Source: an uncultured Amylibacter sp. (lineage in GTDB: Bacteria > Pseudomonadota > Alphaproteobacteria > Rhodobacterales > Rhodobacteraceae). Taken from it: a stretch of DNA of 64,000 nt. The DNA is taken from positions 1-64,000 of the forward strand of contig CANMGS010000005.1 in assembly GCA_947497475.1 (NCBI GenBank), given 5' to 3'. The translations under genes were made by a program, and so were the position numbers. Positions 46,873-56,847 of this stretch are shown here, one piece after another (within the stretch, counting starts at the first letter, position 1; every line of letters begins with the position of its first letter). A model generated the notes under the pieces. That model searched no databases. It saw only the letters and a program-made list of their open reading frames with translations, and was not told where the DNA came from.

Positions 46873-47724
46873 TTACTTTTTCTGCTCAGCACCCTGCACT
46901 GTAATACGGTTCGCTTTTGTTGGATGGTTTTCATTCCAAAATTGCAGTGCTTGGTACTGTTGGAATAAATCTGGCGGCAGAACCGTTTGACGTGGCTTAA
47001 ACTCTACCTTTTTGCGCACAGTATGCAGCCCTTTGGTATGTAAAAAGGCATCAAAATCTTCGGCTTCGTATTCTACGTTGTCAAAATCATGTTGATAGGC
47101 TTCTTCACCAATGAACTGATAAATTAAGTCCAATGTTTCTGTAGGGCGACTAACCAACAAATCATATTCTACCAAAAGCAGCTTGTCCGCGTGTTCGCCA
47201 AAATAGGCTTCCTTCAACGCAGACCATGCAAAACCAATCATACGATCGCGGCGCTGCAAAGCTTCTGCACGACCGTATACTGTTGCACTCTCTACGTTAT
47301 TGAACAGCCGTGAGTTATCCAATGCATTCTTACGAATAAGTTGTTCTATAGAGTCTAAAATCCATGCTGGATTGCGCACACAACAAATAACTTTTGAATC
47401 TGGGAATAATTCTTGCAAAGTTGGCAAGCGTGTTGTCCACAAACGGTTCGTATCTAAAATAACCTCACGCGGCTCTTCCATAGAGCTGTAATATGCATTG
47501 AAAACACTTTCCAAGATCGCCTTTTTTTGTGTTTCATTCAGGAAAACAGAAAACTCGTTATCGGCACCCATCGCATTAAAAATTGCACGGAATATATGTC
47601 CGATCGGACTGGACATAGATGCATGTATACGGGGATTTTGGCGTAGTATTGCAGATAACAATGTAGAACCAGAGCGTGGGAGGCCCGAAATGAAATGATA
47701 TTTATGGCTCAATTTTTGCTCCAA
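46873..47724 (-). CDS. Sulfotransferase family protein (third in window)
   Basis: A 283-residue PAPS-binding sulfotransferase. The N-terminus has YHFISGLPRSGSTLLSAIL, the 5'-loop with GxxRSGST, and the 3'-segment is KVICCVRNPAWILDSIEQLI. It is of the type often called a sulfotransferase/tyrosylprotein sulfotransferase-like protein and differs from the two in the exopolysaccharide locus. The start is TTG 47724, since no ATG or GTG precedes the loop. It converges on the methyltransferase gene and lies next to the RTX genes, so its acceptor could be sugar, lipid or protein. Confidence 0.82.
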   Translation of the reverse strand: MEQKLSHKYHFISGLPRSGSTLLSAILRQNPRIHASMSSPIGHIFRAIFNAMGADNEFSVFLNETQKKAILESVFNAYYSSMEEPREVILDTNRLWTTRLPTLQELFPDSKVICCVRNPAWILDSIEQLIRKNALDNSRLFNNVESATVYGRAEALQRRDRMIGFAWSALKEAYFGEHADKLLLVEYDLLVSRPTETLDLIYQFIGEEAYQHDFDNVEYEAEDFDAFLHTKGLHTVRKKVEFKPRQTVLPPDLFQQYQALQFWNENHPTKANRITVQGAEQKK

Positions 47725-47802
47725 CGGTTTGCTGTAAATGAGATCTCAATACACAAGCATATTTATGTATTGATTACATATGCCATATATCAGAGATATT
47801 TA

Positions 47803-47833
47803 CTAAGCCACCCACATTAAGCAGGTGGCTTAG
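47803..47833. terminator. Rho-independent terminator of the RTX gene
   Basis: CTAAGCCACC (47803-47812) pairs perfectly with GGTGGCTTAG (47824-47833) with an 11-base loop, just downstream of the RTX stop on the minus strand. The plus-strand side is followed by ATTTTATTTT, so it might also act in the other direction. Confidence 0.75.
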
Positions 47834-47841
47834 ATTTTATT

Positions 47842-50800
47842 TTACAAGAAGAGGAAATCGAAATCCGCGGCATCCAAGTCACCAAGGTTTGTGTTCAACA
47901 GAACAACCTCGTTGCCTGTGCCATCATTAATAATGATGTTGCTGTTCACTTGTTGAATGTGGTTGGCCATCAGATCTGCAAAGTCCGTAATCTCAACTGT
48001 ATTTTCAAAGATAAGCTGCTCTGCATCATCAAGTGCATCAAAGTCCGTGATCACAAGACGCTCATCACCTTCTCGGAAGACGAACTCATCACTGCCAGCA
48101 TTCCCCGTAACAACATCATTCCCTGTACCCCCTAGGATAAAGTCATTATCTGCGCCACCAAGGATACGGTCATTGCCAGAACCGCCGAATAAGTCATCGT
48201 CACCGTCACCACCAAACAGGCGGTCAACACCAGCATCGCCATTCAACGTGTCATTACCACCGTTACCATTCAAACGGTCATTATCTGCGCCACCATTCAG
48301 CGTCTCGCCTTCAGCACTACTGATCAACGTGTCATTGCCGTTGCCGCCAAAGAACGTATCGATACCCGTACCGCCGTTAAAGATCAGGTCGTTGCCATCA
48401 TCGCCATTCAAGATGTCGTTGCCGTCGCCGCCAACCAAACGGTCGTTGTTATCACCACCGTTTAGTGTGTCGTCACCAGCATCACCCAGCAATCTGTCGT
48501 TACCAGTACCGCCGTTCAGAATGTCGTTGTTGTCGCCACCTTCAAGCGTGTCATCACCACCATCACCGTTCAGCGTGTCATTGCCAGCAGCAGCTTGCAG
48601 CCTGTCATCATCAGCACCACCGTTCAACTCATCATTACCAGCACCACCTTCAAGGCGGTCAATACCAGCATCACCGTCCAACGTGTCGTCACCATCGCCT
48701 GCAACCAAACGGTCATTGCCTGTACCACCGCTCAACACATCCGCAAGAATATCACCCACAAGCGTATCGTTGCCACCATCACCATTCAAAATGCCAATAC
48801 CAGTGCCACCTTGTAGCGTGTCATTACCTTCGCCACCATTCAGTGTATCTGTACCATCACCACCGAACAATCGGTCAATGCCATCACCGCCAAACAACGT
48901 GTCATTACCACCATCGCCGGAGATACTATCAATCCCCAAACCACCAAACAGCATGTCATTATCAGCACCGCCTTCAATGCGGTCATTGTTTGCGCCACCA
49001 TCAACACTGTCATCACCAGCACCTGCAACCAAACGGTCATTACCTGTGCCACCGTCTATTGTATCGGTCATAGCGTCACCAACAACTGTGTCGTTACCAG
49101 CACCACCTTCAAAGAAGCCGATACCTGTGCCACCAAGCAATGTATCACTACCATCGCCACCAAACAGGCTGTCTGTGCCATCGCCACCTTCAAGACGGTC
49201 AATGCCACTGCCACCGTACAAGAAGTCATCGCCAGCAAGGCCAACCAAACGGTCGTTGTTATCTCCACCGTTAATCGTATCCGCTAAACTATTACCAGTC
49301 ACAGTATCATTGCCACCATCACCAGATAATATACCACTGTCAGCGCCACCACTGATGATATCATTACCAGCGCCACCGTTAATAACATCAACGCCTGCAC
49401 CACCAATAAGGCTGTCATTACCGCCGTTACCGTTCAGCGTATCATCACCCGTGCCACCAAATAGGACATCGTCAAGCGCACCACCTGAAAGCGTATCGTT
49501 ACCTGCACGACCCGTGATCGTCACAGCGCCATTCGTTAGTCCAGATGCATCAAAAGTATCCGCGCTGTTTGTTGTCAGGAATTCCGTGATATTTTGGAAA
49601 ACAATGCTGTCAAAAGCACCACCGGCCGCAGCACCAGCTATGACACCGTCTTCCATATCCGTTTGTATGCCACCCACAACACCAGCTCCTGATGTTCCAA
49701 AATCTAGGATAGCGGATGTATCACCGATATCATTTAGCGCGCCCAAAACCAGATCTGATCCTGTATCCGCAGCGTAAAGTCCTTGAGTAGAATTTTCTGG
49801 ATTTAAATTAATATCAAACACGCCAAAGTTGATGATCAGATCTGCACCACTTAGAAGTGTAACCGTGTCACCCGACATCAGATTAAAGCCAGCACCAAAG
49901 TCTATATTAATAGCACCACCAGTGATAACGATATTGCCTGTAACGCTAATGGTATCGAACTCTCCTGCTACCAGACTATCAAGATCGAAGTCTAGAAGAC
50001 CAAAGCCCATTGTCAGGTCGCCCATAATAGTCAGCGTTCCTGTTGAGTCTGTTGATGTACCAGGAGAAAGCGTAGCTGCCCCAACTCCAGTATCATCACC
50101 ACCTAGGGTCACATTGCCGTCAATCGTACTGTTACCAGCAATTACACCGCCATTCCCAACAAAGAAATTATCGCCGCGAACAATACCGCCATCATTTGCA
50201 TTAATAGTACCAGAACCACCATTAATGAAGTCGACAGCGCCTGTACTAAAGTCAAAACCAGCGCCAACAACAACGGTTGTACCACCAAATATAAGGCTGC
50301 CTGTTCCAGTCGCCTCGATAACGCCAATACTGCCAGCATTACGGCCAATAAACATTGCGCCATTGATAGCGCTGTTATTAAATTCGCCACCGTTAGTGAC
50401 TGTCAAAGTACCCGTACCATCACGGCCGACACCGACGAAACCGCCGCCGCCGCCAATAGCTGAATTGCTACCAGATATATTAAATTCTGAACCTGCCCCA
50501 TCAATCATAAGCGTGCCATTACCAGTAGCGTTGCGGCCAAGGTTCAGACCTGGGAAGTCATCATTCGGCCCACCTGAAAGATTAATCACACCACCATCAT
50601 TAATCACCAAGTTCCCTTGGCCAGAACGACCAACATTGAAAAATGCGGCTTGGTCTGCAACGGCACCCGTGTTGTTTGATGAAACATTAAGCTGTGATCC
50701 AGCGCCTGTAACACGCATATAACCATTGCCATCGACTTCACGACCTAAGTTAACAAATGCACCGCTGTCATTACCTGTGGATGTAACATTAACGATACCC

Positions 50801-52020
50801 CCACTTTCAATAAATACACTTGCTGTAGGGGATCCATCAATTGTTGAGCCATTGCCACCGCCAACATTTAAGTTGGCTCCATTACCTGACAGATCAACCT
50901 GTGCACCATTTATTACACTTAAAGTACCAGTCGCATCGTTTTCACCAACAACTATTCGACTACCTTGCCCAGCAACCGTCACTGTAGAGCCTGCACCCGT
51001 TACAAGCACTTCCCCACGGCCATTCGCACCGCTTCCGATAGACAAAATACCGCCGAAATTGCCTTCTGCGTCAATCAAAAGATCACCACCAGATTCGACT
51101 GATATACGGCTTGCCGGATCAACAACCGCATCATTATTCCTTATTCTGGACACACTGACGATCGCCTGATCACCAAGGACCGAAACAGAGCCGTTATCAG
51201 CAATGTCTAAAAGACCTTGGCCCGAACTGCCTACAGTCAAAGAGCTCCCACCTTGATAGTCATCACCTGTAGGACCATTTTGATCAATTACAAAGGTGGA
51301 ACCAGTGCCCGACACATCAATACGACCATAGCTTCCATCTTCACGTCCAAGTTGGAAAGCTGGGTTGTCTGATGTTCCATCCTCGTTTTCGATCAAGACA
51401 GAGCCACCATTCGTGACTTCTAGGTACCCTTTTGAGCCACTTTCACGACCAAGACGATTAAACGAAGCCTCTCCAACATATCCAGGAAAAGAAGAGCCAT
51501 TGCTTCCATTTAGAAGCAATGAAGAGCCGGCGCCATCAACCGTAACGCGGCCATTACCAGTGGTTTCACGACCAACATCTAAGAAAAATGTTTGAACTGT
51601 TGCGCCGTTGGTAATGTTTAAAGTACCAGTTCCTTCACGCCCGATCCGAATACCGCCAGAATTACCCTGCACATCCAAAAACGTGCCAGTGCCATCCACA
51701 TTAATAATGCCTGTACTACCAGCACCCAAACCAGCATTAACATTTTGATAATTATATCCATAAACCCCAGGATTGTTTGGAGCTGGGAAATTATTGTTTA
51801 TCGCAGCATCAACTTCTACCTGCGCACCACCGTTAATTGTAACGATACCGTCTGTTATCAGGCCTGATTGCAACGTCTCAAAAGCGTTCGCTCCAGTATA
51901 ATTACCACCCGTAATTGTCAGAGTGCCGTCTGCCACACCATCCGCAACACCTGTTGTGCCAGTCGTAATTCCAGAACCCGCGGCACCGTAAGCACCGTCA
52001 CCAGTTGTATTAATAGCCAT
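47842..52020 (-). CDS. Giant RTX protein with repeated beta-helix-like N-terminal region
   Basis: A 1392-residue secreted protein, probably an adhesin or biofilm matrix protein. No signal peptide. Residues 1 to about 780 are a repeat array built around LGRE/VGR...G.G...V.GAGS units, similar to the passenger repeats of autotransporters, predicted as a right-handed beta-helix. From about residue 835 to 1300 there are many RTX nonapeptides (GGxGxDxLx: GGTGDDTLNGNGGNDSLIGG etc.) that bind calcium. The final ~85 residues are the type I secretion tail shared with the genes at 1 and 52192. A strong RBS (AGGGGGA) precedes the ATG. The combination is odd because such helices are usually exported with a translocator barrel. 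Confidence 0.88.
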   Translation of the reverse strand: MAINTTGDGAYGAAGSGITTGTTGVADGVADGTLTITGGNYTGANAFETLQSGLITDGIVTINGGAQVEVDAAINNNFPAPNNPGVYGYNYQNVNAGLGAGSTGIINVDGTGTFLDVQGNSGGIRIGREGTGTLNITNGATVQTFFLDVGRETTGNGRVTVDGAGSSLLLNGSNGSSFPGYVGEASFNRLGRESGSKGYLEVTNGGSVLIENEDGTSDNPAFQLGREDGSYGRIDVSGTGSTFVIDQNGPTGDDYQGGSSLTVGSSGQGLLDIADNGSVSVLGDQAIVSVSRIRNNDAVVDPASRISVESGGDLLIDAEGNFGGILSIGSGANGRGEVLVTGAGSTVTVAGQGSRIVVGENDATGTLSVINGAQVDLSGNGANLNVGGGNGSTIDGSPTASVFIESGGIVNVTSTGNDSGAFVNLGREVDGNGYMRVTGAGSQLNVSSNNTGAVADQAAFFNVGRSGQGNLVINDGGVINLSGGPNDDFPGLNLGRNATGNGTLMIDGAGSEFNISGSNSAIGGGGGFVGVGRDGTGTLTVTNGGEFNNSAINGAMFIGRNAGSIGVIEATGTGSLIFGGTTVVVGAGFDFSTGAVDFINGGSGTINANDGGIVRGDNFFVGNGGVIAGNSTIDGNVTLGGDDTGVGAATLSPGTSTDSTGTLTIMGDLTMGFGLLDFDLDSLVAGEFDTISVTGNIVITGGAINIDFGAGFNLMSGDTVTLLSGADLIINFGVFDINLNPENSTQGLYAADTGSDLVLGALNDIGDTSAILDFGTSGAGVVGGIQTDMEDGVIAGAAAGGAFDSIVFQNITEFLTTNSADTFDASGLTNGAVTITGRAGNDTLSGGALDDVLFGGTGDDTLNGNGGNDSLIGGAGVDVINGGAGNDIISGGADSGILSGDGGNDTVTGNSLADTINGGDNNDRLVGLAGDDFLYGGSGIDRLEGGDGTDSLFGGDGSDTLLGGTGIGFFEGGAGNDTVVGDAMTDTIDGGTGNDRLVAGAGDDSVDGGANNDRIEGGADNDMLFGGLGIDSISGDGGNDTLFGGDGIDRLFGGDGTDTLNGGEGNDTLQGGTGIGILNGDGGNDTLVGDILADVLSGGTGNDRLVAGDGDDTLDGDAGIDRLEGGAGNDELNGGADDDRLQAAAGNDTLNGDGGDDTLEGGDNNDILNGGTGNDRLLGDAGDDTLNGGDNNDRLVGGDGNDILNGDDGNDLIFNGGTGIDTFFGGNGNDTLISSAEGETLNGGADNDRLNGNGGNDTLNGDAGVDRLFGGDGDDDLFGGSGNDRILGGADNDFILGGTGNDVVTGNAGSDEFVFREGDERLVITDFDALDDAEQLIFENTVEITDFADLMANHIQQVNSNIIINDGTGNEVVLLNTNLGDLDAADFDFLFL

Positions 52021-52191
52021 TGATTTTCCCCCTAGGCAAAATGAGCCAACTAATTAAATATCTTTAAGCAGCTTTTGATTATTGTTAACGAAATAGTTAT
52101 ATAAGTTTACTTGGATGGCAACTATTATTTTAGTGAATCTGATCACTTTTAATGTGTGCGCACCCTAAAAATTAACGGCTTAAGCTTCTTC

Positions 52192-54522
52192 TTACAAGAA
52201 GAGGAAATCGAAATCCGCAGCATCCAAGTCGCCAAGATTTGTGTTCAACAGAACAACCTCGTTGCCTGCGCCATCATTAATAATGATATTGCTGTTCACT
52301 TGTTGAATGTGATTGGCAATCAGATCTGCAAAGTCCGTAATCTCAACTGTATTTTCAAAGATAAGCTGCTCTGCATCATCAAGTGCATCAAAGTCCGTGA
52401 TCACCAGGCGAACATCTCCATCTTGGAAGATGAACTCATCACTACCAGCGCCACCCGTGACGACATCATTGCCTGTACCCCCATTGATCGTATCATCGCC
52501 AGCGCCGCCAAATATACGGTCATTGTCGGCGCCACCGTTCAACCTGTCATTACCGTCACCACCAAACAGGCGGTCAGCTCCCGCATCGCCGCGCAAATTA
52601 TCTGCACCGCCGTTACCATTCAAACGGTCATTATCCGCACCACCATTCAGCGTCTCGCCTTCAGCACTACTGATCAACGTGTCATTGCCGTTGCCGCCAA
52701 AGAACGTATCGATACCCGTACCGCCGTTAAAGATCAGGTCGTTGCCATCATCGCCATTCAAGATGTCGTTACCGTCGCCGCCAACCAAACGGTCGTTGTT
52801 ATCACCACCGTTCAGTGTGTCATCGCCTGCATTACCAAGCAATCTGTCGTCGCCAATACCGCCAAACAGTTGGTCATTATTATCGCCACCTTCAAGCGTG
52901 TCGCGACCAGCATCGCCATTCAGCGTGTCATTGCCTGCATCACCGCGCAAACGGTCATCATCATTGCCACCGTTCAAAATGTCATCGCCACCATCACCTT
53001 GAAGGCGATCAATGCCAGCGCCACCGTTCAGCGTGTCATTACCATCACCAGCAACCAAACGGTCATTATCCGCACCCCCGCTCAACACATCAGCAAGGAT
53101 ATTACCAACAAGCGTATCATTACCCGCATCACCATTCAAAATGCCAACACCCGTGTCACCGATCAACGTGTCGTTGCCTTCACCACCATTCAAAGTGTCC
53201 GTACCGGACCCCCCAAACAAACGGTCAATGCCGCCACCGCCAAACAAGGTGTCATCTCCAGAGCCACCTTCAAGCGTATCAATACCAAAACCACCGAACA
53301 ACTCATCGTTGCCACCCGCACCAATTAAACGGTCGTTATTGTCATCGCCGTTCAGCGTATCGTCAGAGCTATTTCCACTAACCGTATCATTACCATCACC
53401 GCCATATAGAATGCCGACACCCGTACCACCAGAAATTCGGTCGTTGCCCTGTCCCCCTTCTAATGTATCGAGACCAGCACCGCCGTTAATCGTGTCACTA
53501 CCAGCACCACCATTTATAGAGTCGTCTCCTGCACGACCAAACAGATCATTATCCCCTACAGAGCCAACAATAACATCCGCAAACGCAGAGCCACTTACGT
53601 TTTCAATATTCACAATTGAATCGCCAGCGGCATCACCACCTGTTGCGGTTGCATTGAACAAATCAACGTTTATTCCAGCATTTGAACCAATATAATCAAC
53701 AATATCATCTAGACCGGCGCCCCCATCTAAAACGTCAGAACTGGCTCCGCTGATAAATCTATCGTTACCCTCACCACCAAACAATGTGTCGGTGCCAGAT
53801 AGGCCATTCAATGTATCATCGCCACCTAAACCAAACACCGTATCGCTGGATGCATTAAACCCATAAAGCGTATCAGCCATTTCTGTAGCGGTAACGACTG
53901 GAATGCCCAAGTCCTGTAAAATAGCAATGTGAATTGCGTTAATAGGCTCGCGTAGGTTGTTTGAAATGCTAGGACTAAGTAAGTCATTCCCCAAGATATG
54001 GACACCATCCGCCAAAGGGATCGGGTTTCCTCCGTTAGCAGCGACTGCATTTTGACCTGTAAAATTACCATCCGCATCCACAAAAGCATTAAAATCGGAT
54101 GTTCCAAGAAAGCCAAAAACATGGCCCAGTTCATGTGCTGCAAGTGTTAAAAAATCAATCTGGCCTGAATTGCCACCTGGGTTTTGTTCGAAATCTAATG
54201 AATCAGAAAAAAGGAAATCGCCATTTAACAAACGTGGCAAATCTATCGTGAATATTCCCTCAATAATAGGATTGGAATCTACACCCGTTTGAAACTCACT
54301 TCTTACCAAAGAGAAAAATGAACCCGCTTCTGCCAGAGTGTTACCCGATAAGTCTGTAAAGTCTAAATCAATATCAATAACAGCATTATTGCCATCAATA
54401 TAACGGCTCCATAATTCTGCACCCATTTCAATGCCTGCAATGGCTTGATCTAATAATTCCTGAGTAAGCCCAGGATTCGTTGCCAATACATCGTCTGCCA
54501 CGATTACGTTTACTGTGAACAT
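52192..54522 (-). CDS. RTX metalloprotease-like protein (HExxH)
   Basis: A 776-residue secreted protein. The N-terminal ~220 residues form a zinc protease-like domain with HELGHVFGF (about residue 130, HExxH), resembling the NF038122-type metalloprotease group. From about residue 227 there are RTX nonapeptide repeats, and the last ~85 residues form the type I secretion tail. There is no signal peptide. The last ~630 bases of coding DNA are colinear with those of the gene at 47842. A calcium-stabilised, type I-exported protease is the likely product. Activity is inferred from the zinc motif. Confidence 0.85.
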   Translation of the reverse strand: MFTVNVIVADDVLATNPGLTQELLDQAIAGIEMGAELWSRYIDGNNAVIDIDLDFTDLSGNTLAEAGSFFSLVRSEFQTGVDSNPIIEGIFTIDLPRLLNGDFLFSDSLDFEQNPGGNSGQIDFLTLAAHELGHVFGFLGTSDFNAFVDADGNFTGQNAVAANGGNPIPLADGVHILGNDLLSPSISNNLREPINAIHIAILQDLGIPVVTATEMADTLYGFNASSDTVFGLGGDDTLNGLSGTDTLFGGEGNDRFISGASSDVLDGGAGLDDIVDYIGSNAGINVDLFNATATGGDAAGDSIVNIENVSGSAFADVIVGSVGDNDLFGRAGDDSINGGAGSDTINGGAGLDTLEGGQGNDRISGGTGVGILYGGDGNDTVSGNSSDDTLNGDDNNDRLIGAGGNDELFGGFGIDTLEGGSGDDTLFGGGGIDRLFGGSGTDTLNGGEGNDTLIGDTGVGILNGDAGNDTLVGNILADVLSGGADNDRLVAGDGNDTLNGGAGIDRLQGDGGDDILNGGNDDDRLRGDAGNDTLNGDAGRDTLEGGDNNDQLFGGIGDDRLLGNAGDDTLNGGDNNDRLVGGDGNDILNGDDGNDLIFNGGTGIDTFFGGNGNDTLISSAEGETLNGGADNDRLNGNGGADNLRGDAGADRLFGGDGNDRLNGGADNDRIFGGAGDDTINGGTGNDVVTGGAGSDEFIFQDGDVRLVITDFDALDDAEQLIFENTVEITDFADLIANHIQQVNSNIIINDGAGNEVVLLNTNLGDLDAADFDFLFL

Positions 54523-54598
54523 TGTTTGATCCTGCTATTTTTTCTGCTCTACGGCGTTAACCTTTGCGTTATCACAAATCGCATTATTGGCAAAACAT

Positions 54599-54612
54599 GT
54601 CATTTAAATGAC
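54599..54612. promoter_or_regulatory. Perfect palindrome upstream of the metalloprotease gene
   Basis: GTCATTTAAATGAC is a perfect 14-base palindrome, 77 bases upstream of the metalloprotease start and followed on the plus side by GGCTTTTTTG. It may be an operator for the protease gene or for the divergent sugar transferase gene, or part of a weak terminator. Confidence 0.4.
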
Positions 54613-54802
54613 GGCTTTTTTGCGTAACGCACCCTGAATACAAGACATTTTGAAGGAAAATAATAATTAATTATCATTGGATATTTTCAAGCAGTTTTTC
54701 GCTTTCAAGAATATTACGCTTGATTGTAACATGCTAGCTAAATTACATGCTTTCAAACAGCTGATAACACGATCACACAATGGCATAAGTTAAGGTAAAT
54801 TC

Positions 54803-55408
54803 ATGACACTTACGAAACGTATATTCGATTTAGTCGTAGCGATCTTACTATCCATTGTTTTACTTCCAGTAATCATTGTAACGATTGCTATCATATTGGT
54901 CACATCAGGGCGCCCTGTGTTCTATATTTCAGAGCGCATGACCACACCCCGTAAAAGCTTTGCCCTTGTAAAGTTTCGCACGATGACAACAGTTGCGACT
55001 GACAGCGGTGTTTCTGGTGGCGACAAAAGCAACCGTATTACACCAGCGGGTGCATTTTTGCGCAAAACACGCCTAGATGAAGTTCCACAACTTTGGAATG
55101 TTTTGATGGGACACATCAGTTTTGTGGGTCCACGCCCACCTCTACGCCAATACGTCGAAAGATTCCCTGAGTATTATGATAAAGTATTAAAAAGCCGCCC
55201 CGGCATTACAGGGCTAGCATCTGTTTACTTTCATGCGCACGAAGAACGATTATTGGCACGTACAAAAAGCCTAGAAGAGACAGATGCAATTTACTGTCGT
55301 GCTTGTATTCCTCGCAAAGCACGATTGGATTTGATTTACCAAGCAAGGCGCAACATATGCATGGATATCGCATTAATGTTCAAAACGGTTTTCAAGAAAT
55401 TACGCTAA
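54803..55408 (+). CDS. Undecaprenyl-phosphate sugar transferase (initiating, WcaJ/short PHPT type)
   Basis: A 201-residue bacterial sugar transferase that starts repeat-unit synthesis by moving a sugar-1-phosphate to undecaprenyl phosphate. One N-terminal membrane segment ([20 protein letters not shown]) is followed by the family core: [26 protein letters not shown], then [28 protein letters not shown] and [11 protein letters not shown]. The length matches the short form without N-terminal membrane domain. It opens a plus-strand unit leading to wza. Confidence 0.93.
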   Translation: MTLTKRIFDLVVAILLSIVLLPVIIVTIAIILVTSGRPVFYISERMTTPRKSFALVKFRTMTTVATDSGVSGGDKSNRITPAGAFLRKTRLDEVPQLWNVLMGHISFVGPRPPLRQYVERFPEYYDKVLKSRPGITGLASVYFHAHEERLLARTKSLEETDAIYCRACIPRKARLDLIYQARRNICMDIALMFKTVFKKLR

Positions 55409-55509
55409 ATAAGAATGCTATAAAACTAATTCAGATTATGCATCGACGTCACATAAGTTTATTATTATACACTTAGCAAGCAAATGTGAATTTATTCTGG
55501 ATAGTAAAT

Positions 55510-56796
55510 ATGAAACTTCTTACCGCAGCTTTATTAATATCATTAACAGCCTGTGGGGCAATTTACACTTCTCCTAAAGTAAGCAAGAGCAATAAAGACG
55601 TTTTTGTAGTTGAGCTAACGCCATATTCCGTCGAATTCGCGAATGAGACAAAGTATGATCCCAGAAAAATACCATCCGTATTTAACGTAAGCTCTTCGAC
55701 CGTTAGACCAAGTAATACTGGTGCTTTATCTGGTAAATCTTCACAGTCTTATATTAAGCCGGTAACGAAGCTACCTCCAGAAGTTCAGACACAGCCGTAC
55801 AGATTAGGCATTTCAGATGTGATTTTGTTGGCAACACCAACACCGCAAACCACTGATGCCCTAACGGGTTTGATTGCAGCACAAAACAAACGTCAAGGAT
55901 ACACAATCCAAGACGACGGCGCGATCGCAGTACCTGACATCGGACGCATTTCCCTTGCGGGCCAAACTGTTGAAGAAGCAGAAGCTTCTATTTTTCAGGC
56001 TTTGGTAAACAACCAAATCGACCCTAAATTTTCACTGGAAATTGCAGAATTTAAATCAAAAGGTGTTTCTGTAAGTGGGTCTGTTAAAGCCCCACTGGTT
56101 ACACCGATTACACTCAGCCCTCTGACGCTTCAAAAAGCACTGCAAAGTGCAGGCGGTATCACAACAGATACACCTGAATTCACGACCATCCGTATTTTCC
56201 GTAATGGTGAACGCTATCAAATCCCGCTTCAAGAATTAAGCAATCAACCAAGCTTGCAAAAACTCAAGCTACAAGATGGCGATAATATCCTTGTGGAAAA
56301 TGACTTCCAAACTCAAGTCGCACTTATTAGCGCACAGGCACAAGGCTTAGAAGAATTACGGATCAGATCAGAATTACGCCGCGCTCAACAACAAGACGCA
56401 CGTCAGAACTTTTTATCCAAACTAGAAATTGGCGCCGTCAAACGTGACTATGCATATCTTGCTGGTGAAGTTCAAAATCAGGGTCGCTTCCCACTGCCTT
56501 TCAACAACCAAGCAAGCGTTGCTGATATCATATATGCTGATGGTGGCATTCCAACCCGTGAAGGTGACCTAGGGCAAATATACATCCTGCGTGCCTCTGG
56601 ACCAGGAACAGCCCAAGAAATCACAGCATATCATTTGAACGCTAAAAACCCAGCAAACCTGATCCTCGCCTCAAAGATGGAACTAAGACCGAATGATATC
56701 GTATTCGTAAGCGAACAACGCGTTACAGTCTGGAACCGTGTTCTAAGCCAGATCATTCCTACGCTTTCAATCGTAGAACGCTTTAGCAGTAATTAA
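55510..56796 (+). CDS. wza: Outer-membrane polysaccharide export protein, Wza-like
   Basis: A 428-residue lipoprotein. The signal with lipobox LTAC-G is near residue 18. A Poly_export domain (YRLGISDVILLATPTPQTTDA..., residues ~90-180) with SLB-type domains (VSGSVKAPLVTPITLSPLTLQKAL and YLAGEVQNQGRFPLPFNNQ) follows. It forms the outer-membrane channel for exopolysaccharide. ATG 55510 starts the signal peptide; a GTG at 55486 lies upstream. Confidence 0.92.
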   Translation: MKLLTAALLISLTACGAIYTSPKVSKSNKDVFVVELTPYSVEFANETKYDPRKIPSVFNVSSSTVRPSNTGALSGKSSQSYIKPVTKLPPEVQTQPYRLGISDVILLATPTPQTTDALTGLIAAQNKRQGYTIQDDGAIAVPDIGRISLAGQTVEEAEASIFQALVNNQIDPKFSLEIAEFKSKGVSVSGSVKAPLVTPITLSPLTLQKALQSAGGITTDTPEFTTIRIFRNGERYQIPLQELSNQPSLQKLKLQDGDNILVENDFQTQVALISAQAQGLEELRIRSELRRAQQQDARQNFLSKLEIGAVKRDYAYLAGEVQNQGRFPLPFNNQASVADIIYADGGIPTREGDLGQIYILRASGPGTAQEITAYHLNAKNPANLILASKMELRPNDIVFVSEQRVTVWNRVLSQIIPTLSIVERFSSN

Positions 56797-56802
56797 AGTT
56801 AT

Positions 56803-56837
56803 AAAAGCGCTGATAGATGAACGCTATCAGTGCTTTT
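56803..56837. terminator. Bidirectional terminator between wza and phosphatase gene
   Basis: AAAAGCGCTGATAG (56803-56816) pairs with CTATCAGTGCTTTT (56824-56837) around a 7-base loop, with one G-U wobble. Both flanks end in A/T runs, so it should stop transcription from both convergent genes. Confidence 0.8.
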
Positions 56838-56847
56838 ACTTTATCCC

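Noticed and set aside
47957-49777. A 606-codon open frame on the plus strand, antisense to the RTX repeat region, rich in Pro and Ser
   Set aside because: The antisense of GGxGxDxLx repeats automatically avoids stops and gives Ser/Pro-rich translations. It has no gene-like start context and the RTX gene on the minus strand is certain. The same holds for the antisense frames at 49829, 52313 and 53012.
47842-54522. Regular short repeats that could suggest a CRISPR array
   Set aside because: The repeats are in-frame RTX nonapeptide codons with variable spacing and translate to GGxGxD motifs, and there are no cas genes.
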